A DNA stretch of 64,000 bases from Euptelea pleiosperma (Eukaryota > Streptophyta > Magnoliopsida > Ranunculales > Eupteleaceae), in contig CM068549.1 in assembly GCA_035048495.1 (NCBI GenBank), positions 10,898,000 to 10,961,999 of the forward strand, given 5' to 3'. The first letter of the stretch is position 1. Each line of letters starts with the position of its first letter. The position numbers were made by a program, and so were the translations under genes. Below, piece by piece: positions 55,101-64,000 of this stretch. The notes under the pieces are model-generated. The model was not told the origin of the DNA. It was given only the letters and a program-made list of their open reading frames with translations, and ran no database searches.

Positions 55101-58100
55101 GGATTCTCACCCGTGTGTATGGGCCTTTTGATAGAAGCTTGAGATCCCAATTCTTGGACGAATTAGGAGACATAGCAGGATACTGGGACTTACCCTGGTG
55201 TGTCGGGGGGGGGGGACTTCAACATCATCAGATACTCCTATGAGAAGAAAGGAGGGTGCAAAATCAATAGAAGCATGGAGGAATTCAATGACTTTGTGAA
55301 CTCCTATGACCTTTTGGATCTTCCGCTAAATGGGGGCAGATTCACTTGGACCAATAAACAAAGCTCCCTAATCCTTTGCAAACTGGACCAGTTCTTGATA
55401 TCAGATTCTTGGGAGGAGCACTTCCCACTGGTGATCCAGAGATTGCTTCCTAGACCTACTTCTGACCATGCCCGAGTTATGTTGGATATAGAAGGATCTT
55501 TGCCCAGACCTAAACCCTTCAGGTTTGAAACTGTGGCTTCTGATTCCGAACTTTGTGGATCAAATCAGAGTTTGATGGTCGTCGCTCTCTTTTCAGGACA
55601 GACCCGGGGTGGTGTTATGAAAAAAGTTGTAGGCTCTCAAGAAGATCCTTGTGAAGTGGAATCGGGAAGTGGTAGGGCGTGTAGATGTGAAGCTGAAAGC
55701 TATCCTCTGAGATTTTCGAGCTCAATAGGAAGGAAGAAGATGATGACTTGACTGATGAAGAGAGGGGCAAGAGGGCAGGGCTGCAGGCCCAGTACCACTC
55801 CTTAGCCAAGATGGACGAGGTGAGCTGGCGTAAAAAATCTAGAGTCAGATGGCTAAAGGAAGGGGATGGCAATACCAAATTCTTCCATAGCATAGCTAAC
55901 GCTAGAAGAAGGATTAACCACATTGAGAGGGTGGTAGTCGAGGGGCACATCTTGGACAAAGAGGTAGATATTAGAAGAGGGTGCTGGAATTCTACACTCA
56001 GCTTTACACGGAGTCTTCAGGCCAGAGATGGATGAATTGGGCTTCAATAGCATATCGCCAGGTCAAAGTTTGTGGCTGGAGAGACCCATAGAGGAGGAGG
56101 AGGTCTTGATAGCCATCAAAGACCTAGAAGGTGACAAAGCCCCGGGTCTAGATGGCTTTCCCCTAGTTTTCTTCAGTCACTGTTGGGCCGTTGTGGGAGG
56201 CGACATAATGGCAGCAGTGGAGGATTTTCATAAGGCATCCTGGACAGATGGTCTAACAATACGTTCTTAGTGCTCATTCCTGAGAAGCAAGGAGTTGTGG
56301 ATATAGCGGACTTCAGACCGATTAGTTTGGTGGGCAGCTTCTACAAGATCTTGATTAAAGTTCTAGCTTCAAGGGTTAGATAAGTCTTTTCAAAGTTGAT
56401 CCCCTTCGCAAGGGGCTTTCGTATTCGGTAGACAAATCTTGGATGGGGTGCTAGTGGCTAATGAATGCATTGACGAGAGAATCAGAATGGGACTCACAGG
56501 CATCGTATGCAAAATCGATCTGCAAAAGGCCTATGACCACGTGTGCTGGGACTTCCTAGACTACCTCCTTAAGCGTATGGGTTTCGGCCTTGTATGGAGA
56601 AATGGGATAGGCAAGTGTATCTCTTCGGCATCCTTTTCGGTACTAGTCAAAGGTTCTCCAGCAAGCTTCTTTCAGAGTTCCAGGGGTCTTAGGCAAGGAG
56701 ACCCCCTATCCCATTTTCTCTTCATCATCGTGGGTGAAGCACTGATCAGATTGACAAAGCCACCAACCAAGGGCTGCTGAATGGTTTTAGAGTTGAAAAT
56801 CCAGGACCGATGATCTCGCATTTACAGTTTGCGGATGATACCATTATTTTCTTGGAGGCAGATAGGGATCAATGTATTGTCTCGAAAAGCATCTTGGTGT
56901 GCTTTGAAGCGGTGTCGGGCCTTAAAGTGAACTTTGCTAAAAGCAAAATCTATCCGGTGGGCAAAATCGAAGACATCTGGAGCCTTGCATCCCTCTTGGG
57001 TTTTCTGTAGCGTCTCTCCTGACTTCTTACCTCGGCCTTCCTCTCGGTGCCCCCTATAAGTCGAAGGCCCTATGGGACCTAGTTATAGAACGTTGTGAGA
57101 AGAGACTTGCTATTTGGAAGGTAAGTACCTATCGAAGGGGGGAAGGCTAGTGCTTATTAAGAGCACCCTTTCAAACCTCCCCACCTATTTCCTGTCCCAT
57201 GTTTGCCATGCCGACTAGTGTTATCAGGAGATTGGAGAAGATGTTTCATCGCTTCCTCTGGTTTGGTCAAGATGCTAGCTCTGGTTACCCCTTGGTGGAT
57301 TGGAGACTCGTGTGCTCCCCAAGGAGAGTAGGAGGCCTGGGAGTCAAGAACCTCAAAATGTTGAACAAAGCTTTGCTTGGAAAATGGTTACGGAGATTCG
57401 CTGTGGAGATAGACAGCCTATGGAGGAAGGTTATAGTTGCTTGGCACGGAGCGGATCCGAGGGGATGGTTTAGCAGTATAGTCCGAACTCCTTACAGTTG
57501 CGGAGTTTGGAAAGGCATTCAAAGGATGATGACTGATTTCTCCGAGGGCTTCCGATTCAAGGTAGGCAAGGGGGATAGGGTGAGATTTTGGAGAGATGTG
57601 TGGTGCGGTGACAAGACTCTCATGGAAGAGTTCCCTCTTCTTTATGGGATTTCAGAATCGAAAGATAGCATCGTTCGGAATGTAGAGGACACCAATGGGG
57701 TCTCTTGGAACCTTGGCTTGAGACGCCATCTAAATGATTGGGAGTTCCCTGCTTTGGCAACTCTGCTCCAGAAGTTGGATGATGTGGTCTTGGATGGATC
57801 CAGGGAGGATGAGATTCAGTGGGTCGGTAGGCCGGACGGTTCGTTCTCCGTTCGTCAATTGTACGAGTGGGAGGATAGAAGATGGAGATCCTCCTTGGTG
57901 GTATCGAATTCCTTTTGGTGTCAAGAATTCCCTACCTCTAATGTTTGGGGGTCGAGAATCCCTTCGAAGGTCGCTTTCTTTACATGGTGTGCTTCCCACT
58001 AAAAGATTCTAACCTTGGACAATCTCATCAAAAGAAACTGGGCTATGTCGAACTACCGTTGTATGTGCAAAGCAGCCGGGGAAAATGTGAATCACCTCCT

Positions 58101-61100
58101 TCATTGCAAGCTAGCCCGCGAAGTTTGGGGTATCTTCTTCAAAGCTTTCGGCATGTATTGGACCCTTCCGGAATCAGTTACGACTACTATTAAGAGTTGG
58201 ACGTACAATTGTCTATCCGCCTGCAGGCGAAGACGTTGGAGCATCTTACCCTTCGCGGTTTGGTGGGGCCTATGGCATGAACGTAACAGGAGGATCTTTG
58301 AAGGCAAGGAAGCGACAGTCCAGAGCATTGTGATTAGCATCAAGGCCCTTCTCTTTTTTTGGTCTAAGCTGTTTAAGGAATGTAAAGGGATATCCTTTGA
58401 TGATATGGTCTTTTGATGGGAGTCCATTATGAGTAGGGGCTGCTAATTTTTCTCTTGTTGTTTCTTTGGAGATCTTCTCGACCTCCTGCCCCCTTGTATA
58501 TTCCCTTTTATTTCAATAAAATCTTTACCTCATCAAAAAAAAAAAGTAAATACATGAAGAAGAGGAACATTGGAGAGAATACAAATAAGAAATATATTCA
58601 ACATCTGACCTATTTGAAGTAAATTGAGAGAGAGAAATTGACATACGTCCTTCACAGGATTTGACTGAAAAATATCAAGTTAAAAGCAAGAAATAAGACT
58701 GGGTGGAAACTAAAGAAGAAACAAGAAGCAAAGAGAAGTTTTGCAGTATTGAAAATACAGAGTATTCGCCACATCCAACTGTGAAGTTTTTCTTCCTGAC
58801 GATCCAGTTGCCAAAGAACATGAAAGATGGGGTGAATATCTTTTCTATTTAGGGAGGTGGGATGAACATCCCATCTTGGTTTTGCATCCCAAATGACTGA
58901 GTCAACTTGTCAAGTTTTCTAACTATGGGAAACCATTTCTTGGCATAGAGATAACTATTATACTTAATTTTTTAAATCAAATTAGTGGAGAATGACTAAT
59001 GTAATGTATTTCTTTTTATATTTTCTATATTCTCTTTTTTTGAGATTCTGTATTGAGTACTTTTTGTATCTGATAATCCATAATAATGTAAATCTTTAAT
59101 AGTTAATAGTTAATATTTCATAAATCCTTCCTCACTCTTGAAACCTTCCTATATTAAATTTATTTCCCCATACTTTTATCAAATCAATCCATCAACAAAC
59201 CCTAATCCTAACTACTTGGGGCCCACTACATGTATCTTTTCCACCATTCCACTCCATGGTATTAAAATTAGCTGAATTTTTGGCAGATTTGTCGATTTAT
59301 GACCAGGCGAAGTAAAGTTTACATATAATATTTTGGCAAATTTTGCTGTTCAGAAACAGAACTGTAAAACAAAGAGAAGTGTTCACATTTTCTTGCTTTT
59401 TGGAGGCTCTAGGTGAATAAAGATTCCTCTATTAAGGGTTTTTGAGTCAAAAACAACTTTTAGGGTAGAAATCGAGATCAAACATTGCTCAGGTTGCGTA
59501 TTTGAAAGTTTTTATTTATTAAAAACCATTTTTGTTTGTCATTTATGTTTTTCTCCATACATTCAAGCTACATTAGTTTTACATGTGTATAAATGCATCA
59601 GAATTCCGAACTTCTTTAAGTTGGTGAATTTTTACAAAACTTCTCACGTGTTGAATTACATACCATTGAATTAAATCCTAATTTTAATCGAGTGAAGTTT
59701 AGAGCAAAATCCAAGTTTAGTGCCCTCTCCACTCTACATAGGGCCTTGCATGGCTGGCCAGTCCCAAGCCCTTCAGGTTGGCAGCGGACAGAAAACTTTT
59801 GCAAAATCCTTCCACATACATCCCTTGTATTTATCTATTGCCTTTTTTTTGTGTGTGTGTGAATTGGCTTTTGTATATTGGGAACTAGATGTGATGTGAT
59901 TCTTGAGCTAATTCTGCCTTTTGAAAACATGGACTTGCTAACTGCCATATATATGCATAACGTTTGTTCTTTAGGGTTATGCTGCATAGAGTTGTCACAT
60001 TCTTTCTTTCAAAAATTTTAAATCTTGTATATTTTGTATATTTAGGGAGGGCCTTCCTCCCCAAGTAACATTTCCTTTATAGTGGAGTCTATGTCATACT
60101 TGCCCAAAAAAAAGTTAGTAAGAAACAATCACCATAATTTTCTGTTAAGTTGCCCAGCATTTGATTTGTTTGAAAACCACCACGTACAATAAAATCTTTT
60201 ATGCCAGCCCAAACTATCGTGGACCTTTTGATTAGTAGGGGTATGTTCATCCCTAATATGTGCTCCTTGTGTAGCAGAGTGGAGAGTCTATTGATCACCT
60301 GCTTATCCATCTCAACTTCTCTTGAGAGGTTTCGTGTTTTTTCTCCCAGCATTTTGGCATTTGCTAGACTATGCCGATTCGTGATTTTCACCTTATCCAG
60401 GAATTGCATTATGTGGCCACCTCCTCTTGTGGCTTCACCATGTGGAGGATGCTTCCCTTTGCGGTTTGTTGGGCTATATGGAAAGAGAAGAATAAGCGCT
60501 ATTTGATAACATCGAGAGGTCCTTTGATGTTATTTTTCTATTAAAGCCTACCTTCTACATTGTTCGGTTTTGTACAGCGAGTTTGGAGGCTTTCGTTTTG
60601 AAGATTTTATTTTTAGATGGGAAAGGATTGTTTTGGAAAGTTTTTTTTTTCTCCTTTTGGTGGCGACTGTGTTCCTTGTAGCTTGTGAGGTTATTCATCA
60701 CGTGCTTGTGTATAATCCTTCTCTTGTATAGGAAGATTTTTCTCCTTTTTTTAATACAATGCTCTTATAAAAAAAAATCACCATAATTTTCTGTTAGAAA
60801 TAAGGGCCTTTAACTAACAAAAGGGAGCGAGGGAGGAGAAGAGAGGGTTCTATTCGAAAAACAAAAAGATTTTACATTTTTTGTCTCCCATCTAAAGTAT
60901 GATTCTCTGTTAGCACCATAGAATTACAGGTTGAACACATTATGAATTGGGACCTTCACTTGGATGGCTCTCTCTTGGGAGATCTCGTACACCAAAAATG
61001 GACCCAATCTGAAGATTGAAGAAGGTCAAAAGAACATTCTGCATGGTCCAGAAAGAAAAATCTTTAGTTCAGATGATTACAATATTCTGATCTAGTTTAT

Positions 61101-62359
61101 TTATGACCTTGGAGATATCCCAGATGGATTCGGCTGAATGGTGCTCCTCCCCCTAACCCCTTTCTTATATGAGTGCCATGACAGTTTTTAAAATAATGAA
61201 AATAACAGGAGTAATGGTGGTGGTCTTTGATTGTTATTCAAGTTATAACAGTTGTTTCTTTTTACAATTTTTTTATATGTTGCAATATTTTATTATCAAA
61301 TATGTTCTTATATACAGGGCCGTCTCAACAAAAGTTGGGGCCTAAGGCTAAAACTCTAAATGGGCCTTCTTTGGAGAGGAGACATTTTTTTTCCAAAACA
61401 CATGGAGGGTAGTCATTGGTAGATATATATGAACTCAAAAATTTTGGGGCCTAAGGCGACCGCCTTACTCGCCTTATGGTTGAGCTGGCCCTGCTTATAT
61501 ATATAATTTGAGAAAAATAGCAGAATACTAATTAAATGTTATAATGGTCCTAAAATAACAGGATAACGACTGTAATAAGAAGGACAACAGTTTATAACAG
61601 CTGTTATATGAGAAGCATTATTTACATGTATAACAATATGGCGCTTATGAGTGGAAACTATTATAACATTGTTCATAAAACCATGGCGACATTTGAATTG
61701 ATTGAATCTGTGATGCCAAGGTTGCCTCTTAATCCCCATTCAATTGAACTGAGATCATGGTTGAAAGTTTCGGGAGAAACTGAAACCGAGGTTTTGTCTT
61801 AGGACGGTACAAGAAGTCTGTGTTTTTAGTCTGACTTGGTTTGAATTGTCCGAGTTAACTTGGCGAGTCAAATCAGTCGGAAACCACTGAAACATAACTG
61901 GGTATCTGAAACCTGAAACATAACTGGGTATTTTGAACCATGGCTGAGAGCATGTTTATAGATTGTACGGTCTCTAATACTCAAATTATTAATCTTTCCA
62001 TCCCGTGGTGAACAAGAACACTTACCCAGTGCTTTGTTTGGATTACCAGGAAGATTTCGTTTTATTCCCTAAATTGCGTTATTAGTAGATGATCAATGCT
62101 TTCAGCATTTAATTATACTTCTTAAGTAATATTTTAATAGTCTAAAAGTAATTATCATTATGCAGGTTATATATGTCTTGGTGAGGATGCTTATCTTCTA
62201 TTCTACTTTCACCTGGAAGCATTGGGTTGGCCTCTTTGTGACATCAATTGCTTATGCCCTGCCCTATCAACAACTCGCAAAAATGGCAAATCCAACTTAT
62301 GCTGATGATGGAGAGCTTCTAGATGGCGGGTTCGATATGAGCACCGGTGGAGTTTGTGG
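49102..62359 (+). CDS. TMEM208: TMEM208/SND2 homologue, first two coding exons (gene continues off the right edge)
   Basis: Coding exons are 49102-49185 (28 codons, donor GTAAATAT) and 62166-62359 (194 bases, acceptor TTATGCAG, donor GTATGTCT, last codon split after two bases). Joined, the first 92 residues begin [20 protein letters not shown], a basic cytosolic tail. Two hydrophobic segments follow ([13 protein letters not shown] and [15 protein letters not shown], an apparent hairpin), then [20 protein letters not shown] and DMSTGGVCG, which are highly conserved in plant members. The family (DUF788) is about 170-175 residues, so roughly half is here; the exons encoding the last membrane part lie beyond 64000. 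TMEM208/SND2 is an ER membrane protein of the SRP-independent targeting route for membrane and tail-anchored proteins. The start is chosen because the [13 protein letters not shown] opening is family-typical. The intron between the exons is 12.98 kb and full of transposons. Confidence 0.93.
49186..50211 (+). other. TMEM208 intron 1, proximal part duplicated upstream
   Basis: This first kilobase of the intron exists in two more full copies (17769-18926, 19011-19615) and one split copy (3435-3834 plus 17012 onward). It has a CT run just after the donor. No gene is seen in it. Confidence 0.8.
50212..51058 (+). mobile_element. Non-autonomous hAT element with transposase C-terminal fragment, copy 1
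   Basis: An eight-base duplication ATGTACTT (50204-50211 and 51059-51066) flanks an 847-bp element. The ends (CTGTAGTCAAGGCG and the inverse of CTTTAACTACCTTG) are imperfectly inverted, with GCGCC-rich subterminal repeats. The interior encodes a relic of the C-terminus of a plant hAT/DUF659-type transposase: [20 protein letters not shown] then [10 protein letters not shown], followed by frameshifts. A near-identical layout occurs at 53212-54107. It cannot transpose by itself. Confidence 0.82.
51067..53204 (+). other. TMEM208 intron 1, no genes recognised
   Basis: AT-rich intronic sequence. A possible MITE spans 51410-51785, where 'agtcacaacaatctccga' faces 'ccgaatctcgactttgtgac' and CCGATTTT motifs fill the interior, but no duplication supports it. 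Short open frames (for example 51821-52120) have no recognisable similarity. Confidence 0.5.
53212..54107 (+). mobile_element. Non-autonomous hAT element with transposase C-terminal fragment, copy 2
   Basis: Flanked by TTGCTCT (53205-53211 and 54108-54114). It has the same GCGCC-rich ends and the same captured or retained coding fragment, better preserved here: [40 protein letters not shown], then [20 protein letters not shown] over about 53410-53600. This is the acidic tail found after the dimerisation region of plant hAT transposases. The catalytic core and zinc finger are absent. Confidence 0.82.
54115..54672 (+). other. TMEM208 intron 1, no genes recognised
   Basis: Ordinary intronic sequence with a CCAT microsatellite (54280-54298). 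Nothing else is supported. Confidence 0.5.
54693..58542 (+). mobile_element. L1-type LINE, 5'-truncated, with 20-base target duplication
   Basis: The element ends in 'ttcaataaaatctttacc' and an A-run (58535-58545). Flanking segments 54673-54692 and 58543-58562 agree at 18 of 20 positions (AAAGTAAAT..CAT.AAGAAG), the signature of target-primed reverse transcription. It lacks ORF1 and starts just before the endonuclease of ORF2, so it is 5'-truncated. It lies in the sense orientation in the TMEM208 intron. Confidence 0.93.
54783..58413 (+). pseudogene. LINE ORF2 (endonuclease, reverse transcriptase, zinc-finger tail)
   Basis: Endonuclease pieces: LSCNVKGLG at the start, [18 protein letters not shown] near 55205, [13 protein letters not shown] near 55325 and SDHARVML near 55460. 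Reverse transcriptase: [19 protein letters not shown] near 56125, [16 protein letters not shown] near 56308, [19 protein letters not shown] near 56512, [15 protein letters not shown] near 56680, and the catalytic [14 protein letters not shown] near 56822. The tail holds a zf-RVT region ([11 protein letters not shown] near 57965, then [19 protein letters not shown] near 58049). Stops and frameshifts are frequent (about 54833, a G-run at 55205, 55620-55760, 56000, 56270, 56780, 57008, 58000). The product would nick DNA and copy LINE RNA in place; this copy is dead. Confidence 0.9.
58563..60126 (+). other. TMEM208 intron 1, no genes recognised
   Basis: AT-rich intronic sequence. No reading frame has recognisable similarity, and no terminal repeats were found. 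Confidence 0.5.
60148..60775 (+). mobile_element. Short 5'-truncated LINE with perfect 21-base target duplication
   Basis: 60127-60147 and 60776-60796 are identical (AATCACCATAATTTT plus CTGTTA). The insert contains the LINE C-terminal zf-RVT region in shifted frames ([18 protein letters not shown], near 60222; [16 protein letters not shown] type reading near 60450) and ends in 'tttaatacaatgctcttat' and an A-run. Only the last 600 bases of the element were copied. The perfect duplication indicates a fairly recent insertion. Confidence 0.93.
60797..61306 (+). other. TMEM208 intron 1, no genes recognised
   Basis: Unremarkable intronic sequence. Confidence 0.5.
61315..61493. mobile_element. Small hAT MITE
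   Basis: CAGGGCCGTCTCAAC and the inverted partner GTTGAGCTGGCCCTG bound a 179-bp element, with a perfect eight-base duplication CTTATATA (61307-61314 and 61494-61501). It shares its ends and the GGGGCCTAAGGC phrase with the larger MITE at 43425-43827. Confidence 0.93.
61502..62165 (+). other. Distal part of TMEM208 intron 1 and splice acceptor
   Basis: Ordinary intronic sequence ending in a U-rich stretch and TTATGCAG at 62158-62165. Confidence 0.6.
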
Positions 62360-64000
62360 GTATGTCTTTCTCTCCTGTTTATTTTCTCCCAAGGTGTGTG
62401 CCTTCCCTCTCATGATTCATGAAAAGCTTCTTCAGTGTGAAGTTGTACAGGAAGCCTCTGTTAATAACCTGTAATGGATTAGTGCTGCTTAGAATACCCC
62501 TGATTCATTAAAATAGAACAAGGTGGTGCGTCCTAGATGTTTAATTTCATAAAGTTGGCTTTTCTCTTTCTTATAAGCACAAAGGTTAGTAGTGCGGGGC
62601 ACCTTATGCTGTGAAAAAGGGTCATGCCCCATGAACTCATAGTTTTAAATAGTTCAATCAGCATTCTACCCGTTGGATGCCATAGCCTAAAATCATGCTG
62701 ATCTGATGACCCATAGAGGCTGTAATGCTGCACACTTCGTACTGTATGCTTTGGCACATGGCTTGCAGATCATCAACATGGATTGTTCAATCAGTAGACT
62801 ACCTTTGGATGGCCATGGCCCAAAAATACTCTGCTTCACTGATGCTCGCATTTTTTTAGTGGTTAAAGTTATACCTCTTGCTTGTAAGGAGTTTAAGCTT
62901 CCCTGAATGCTATGATTTTTTACTACTCTATTTGGAGATAGTGGTGGTATGACCCTAGTTTTGGAGGACATTCTAGGTTTATGAATAGTGAACTCTTAGC
63001 CATAAGGATTTTAATTTATATGAGGTAAGTCAAAAGAAGACATTTATCCTACTTGGAGGAAGCCATACAGCAGGTAGATCGAATTCAAATTTGGCAGTAG
63101 TAATAAGCTCATTTTGTTGGGCCTGGTATAATAATGGCTGTGTTTAGAGATATCTTTTGGAGAATTTCGTTGGGTTTTTCTCATAGAAATTAAACTTCTA
63201 TTCCAAGGTCTTCAAACTTTAAAGATTTTTAACTCTTTGGGCCTGTCAGTGGAGGGCGACTAGTCTAATGATATCTGTTGGGCTAGTGGGAAGGAGGTTC
63301 CGTCTGTCAAAATTGACAATGTCATCAATCAATGCTACTGCACACTTGTTAGAGAAAATAGGTGTAAATAGACCCTGTAAGAATTCTATTTCCAAACTTC
63401 TTTCTTCTTATGCAAAACTGAAAAAGAAAGAAGAAATAAAAAAAGAGTGGAGAAATGACTGTAGCATAACATGCAACCATAATTTGTAAGATGATAACAG
63501 TATATGTCAATTGTCAAACTATAAAAGAATATCTTTAAATATAAATGTTCAAATCAAGTCTTAAGAACATTGAAAATATTAAACAAGCACTTACTTCAAA
63601 GTTGTCGCATGACCGGAAAGGATAGATCGTAACATGGAGCAAAGCAGTGGCTATAAAATGGCAAGTTGACAATTAAATAATTATAAAAAAATAAAATAAT
63701 GATTTGTTCTCTTTGATAACTTTTTTGTTAGGCAAGAATTGACAAGAAACACTGCGCACTGAGTCTCTAACCCGTAACCTCTCACCAGGGGAAGGTACAC
63801 ATAAACCACTCTCACAAACTATGGGATAAAATAGCCTATAAGCCATATAGGTAAAGTTGAACAAAATTCATCTAATAAAACCTAGGTGCTTCTTAGGCAC
63901 GATGAACCAACTAGGCGTTCCAAGGCAATCACCTGGAAAACAATGTGTTTACTTATTTGATTGGCTGAGGCACTCATCGTCTAGGATTATAGTGACCCCT
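62360..64000 (+). other. TMEM208 intron 2 (continues past the window)
   Basis: Starts with the donor GTATGTCTTT. I searched for the next conserved coding block of the family and did not find it up to 64000, so the intron is at least 1.64 kb. No transposon ends or other genes are recognised; short open frames are unsupported. Confidence 0.6.

Noticed and set aside
62360..64000. Third coding exon of TMEM208
   Set aside because: No sequence encoding the next conserved block of the family with acceptable splice sites was found before the window ends.

Overview
This window looks like nuclear DNA of a flowering plant. It has spliced genes with GT/AG introns, Ty1/Copia and other LTR elements, L1-type LINEs, hAT and Mutator-like (MULE) elements, an endogenous pararetrovirus remnant and abundant microsatellites. 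The exact lineage cannot be fixed from the sequence. There are no bacterial-style operons, no CRISPR array, and no tRNA or rRNA gene that I can recognise.

The only convincing host gene is the 5' half of a TMEM208/SND2 homologue on the + strand. It has a TATA-like box near 47654, an untranslated first exon ending at 47904, a leader intron, a first coding exon at 49102-49185, a 12.98-kb intron, and a second coding exon at 62166-62359. The gene continues past the right edge. Everything upstream is layered mobile DNA, within which lie two decayed tandem copies of the first coding exon and its flanking intron (17685 and 18927) and part of a third copy of the intron.

Layout. (1) 1-3216: one end of a minus-strand LTR element with a tRNA-Asp-type primer site. 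(2) 3435-19615: tandem copies of the TMEM208 exon-1/intron-1 segment, split by a 13.2-kb Copia element (3835-17006, duplication TTTTA). Two solo LTRs of the first family are nested in that element (duplications ACAGA and ATGAG). (3) 20169-35359: a mosaic bounded by similar 42-bp Mutator-type ends. It holds a minus-strand Copia polyprotein broken by two MITEs and an LTR, a second Copia LTR, a 46-bp minisatellite, a pararetrovirus polymerase fragment, a hairpin-bearing foldback and a possible solo LTR. (4) 35370-47614: a MULE with perfect 42-bp terminal inverted repeats. It carries a spliced transposase plus OTU-protease gene (+) and, converging on it, a five-coding-exon plant-mobile-domain (PMD) gene (-). 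Both genes are decayed, and the MULE is itself invaded by a solo LTR, MITEs, a TRIM and minisatellites. (5) 47615-64000: TMEM208, whose large first coding intron holds two hAT derivatives with transposase C-terminal fragments, two LINEs with long target duplications, and a small hAT MITE.

Nested insertions can often be confirmed because removing them restores a reading frame, an intron of about 70 bp, or an uninterrupted repeat copy. The MULE ends only about 40 bp upstream of the TMEM208 TATA-like box, so the present promoter region of this gene is largely transposon DNA. Coordinates of splice sites, terminal repeats and target duplications were read by eye; percent identities were not computed.
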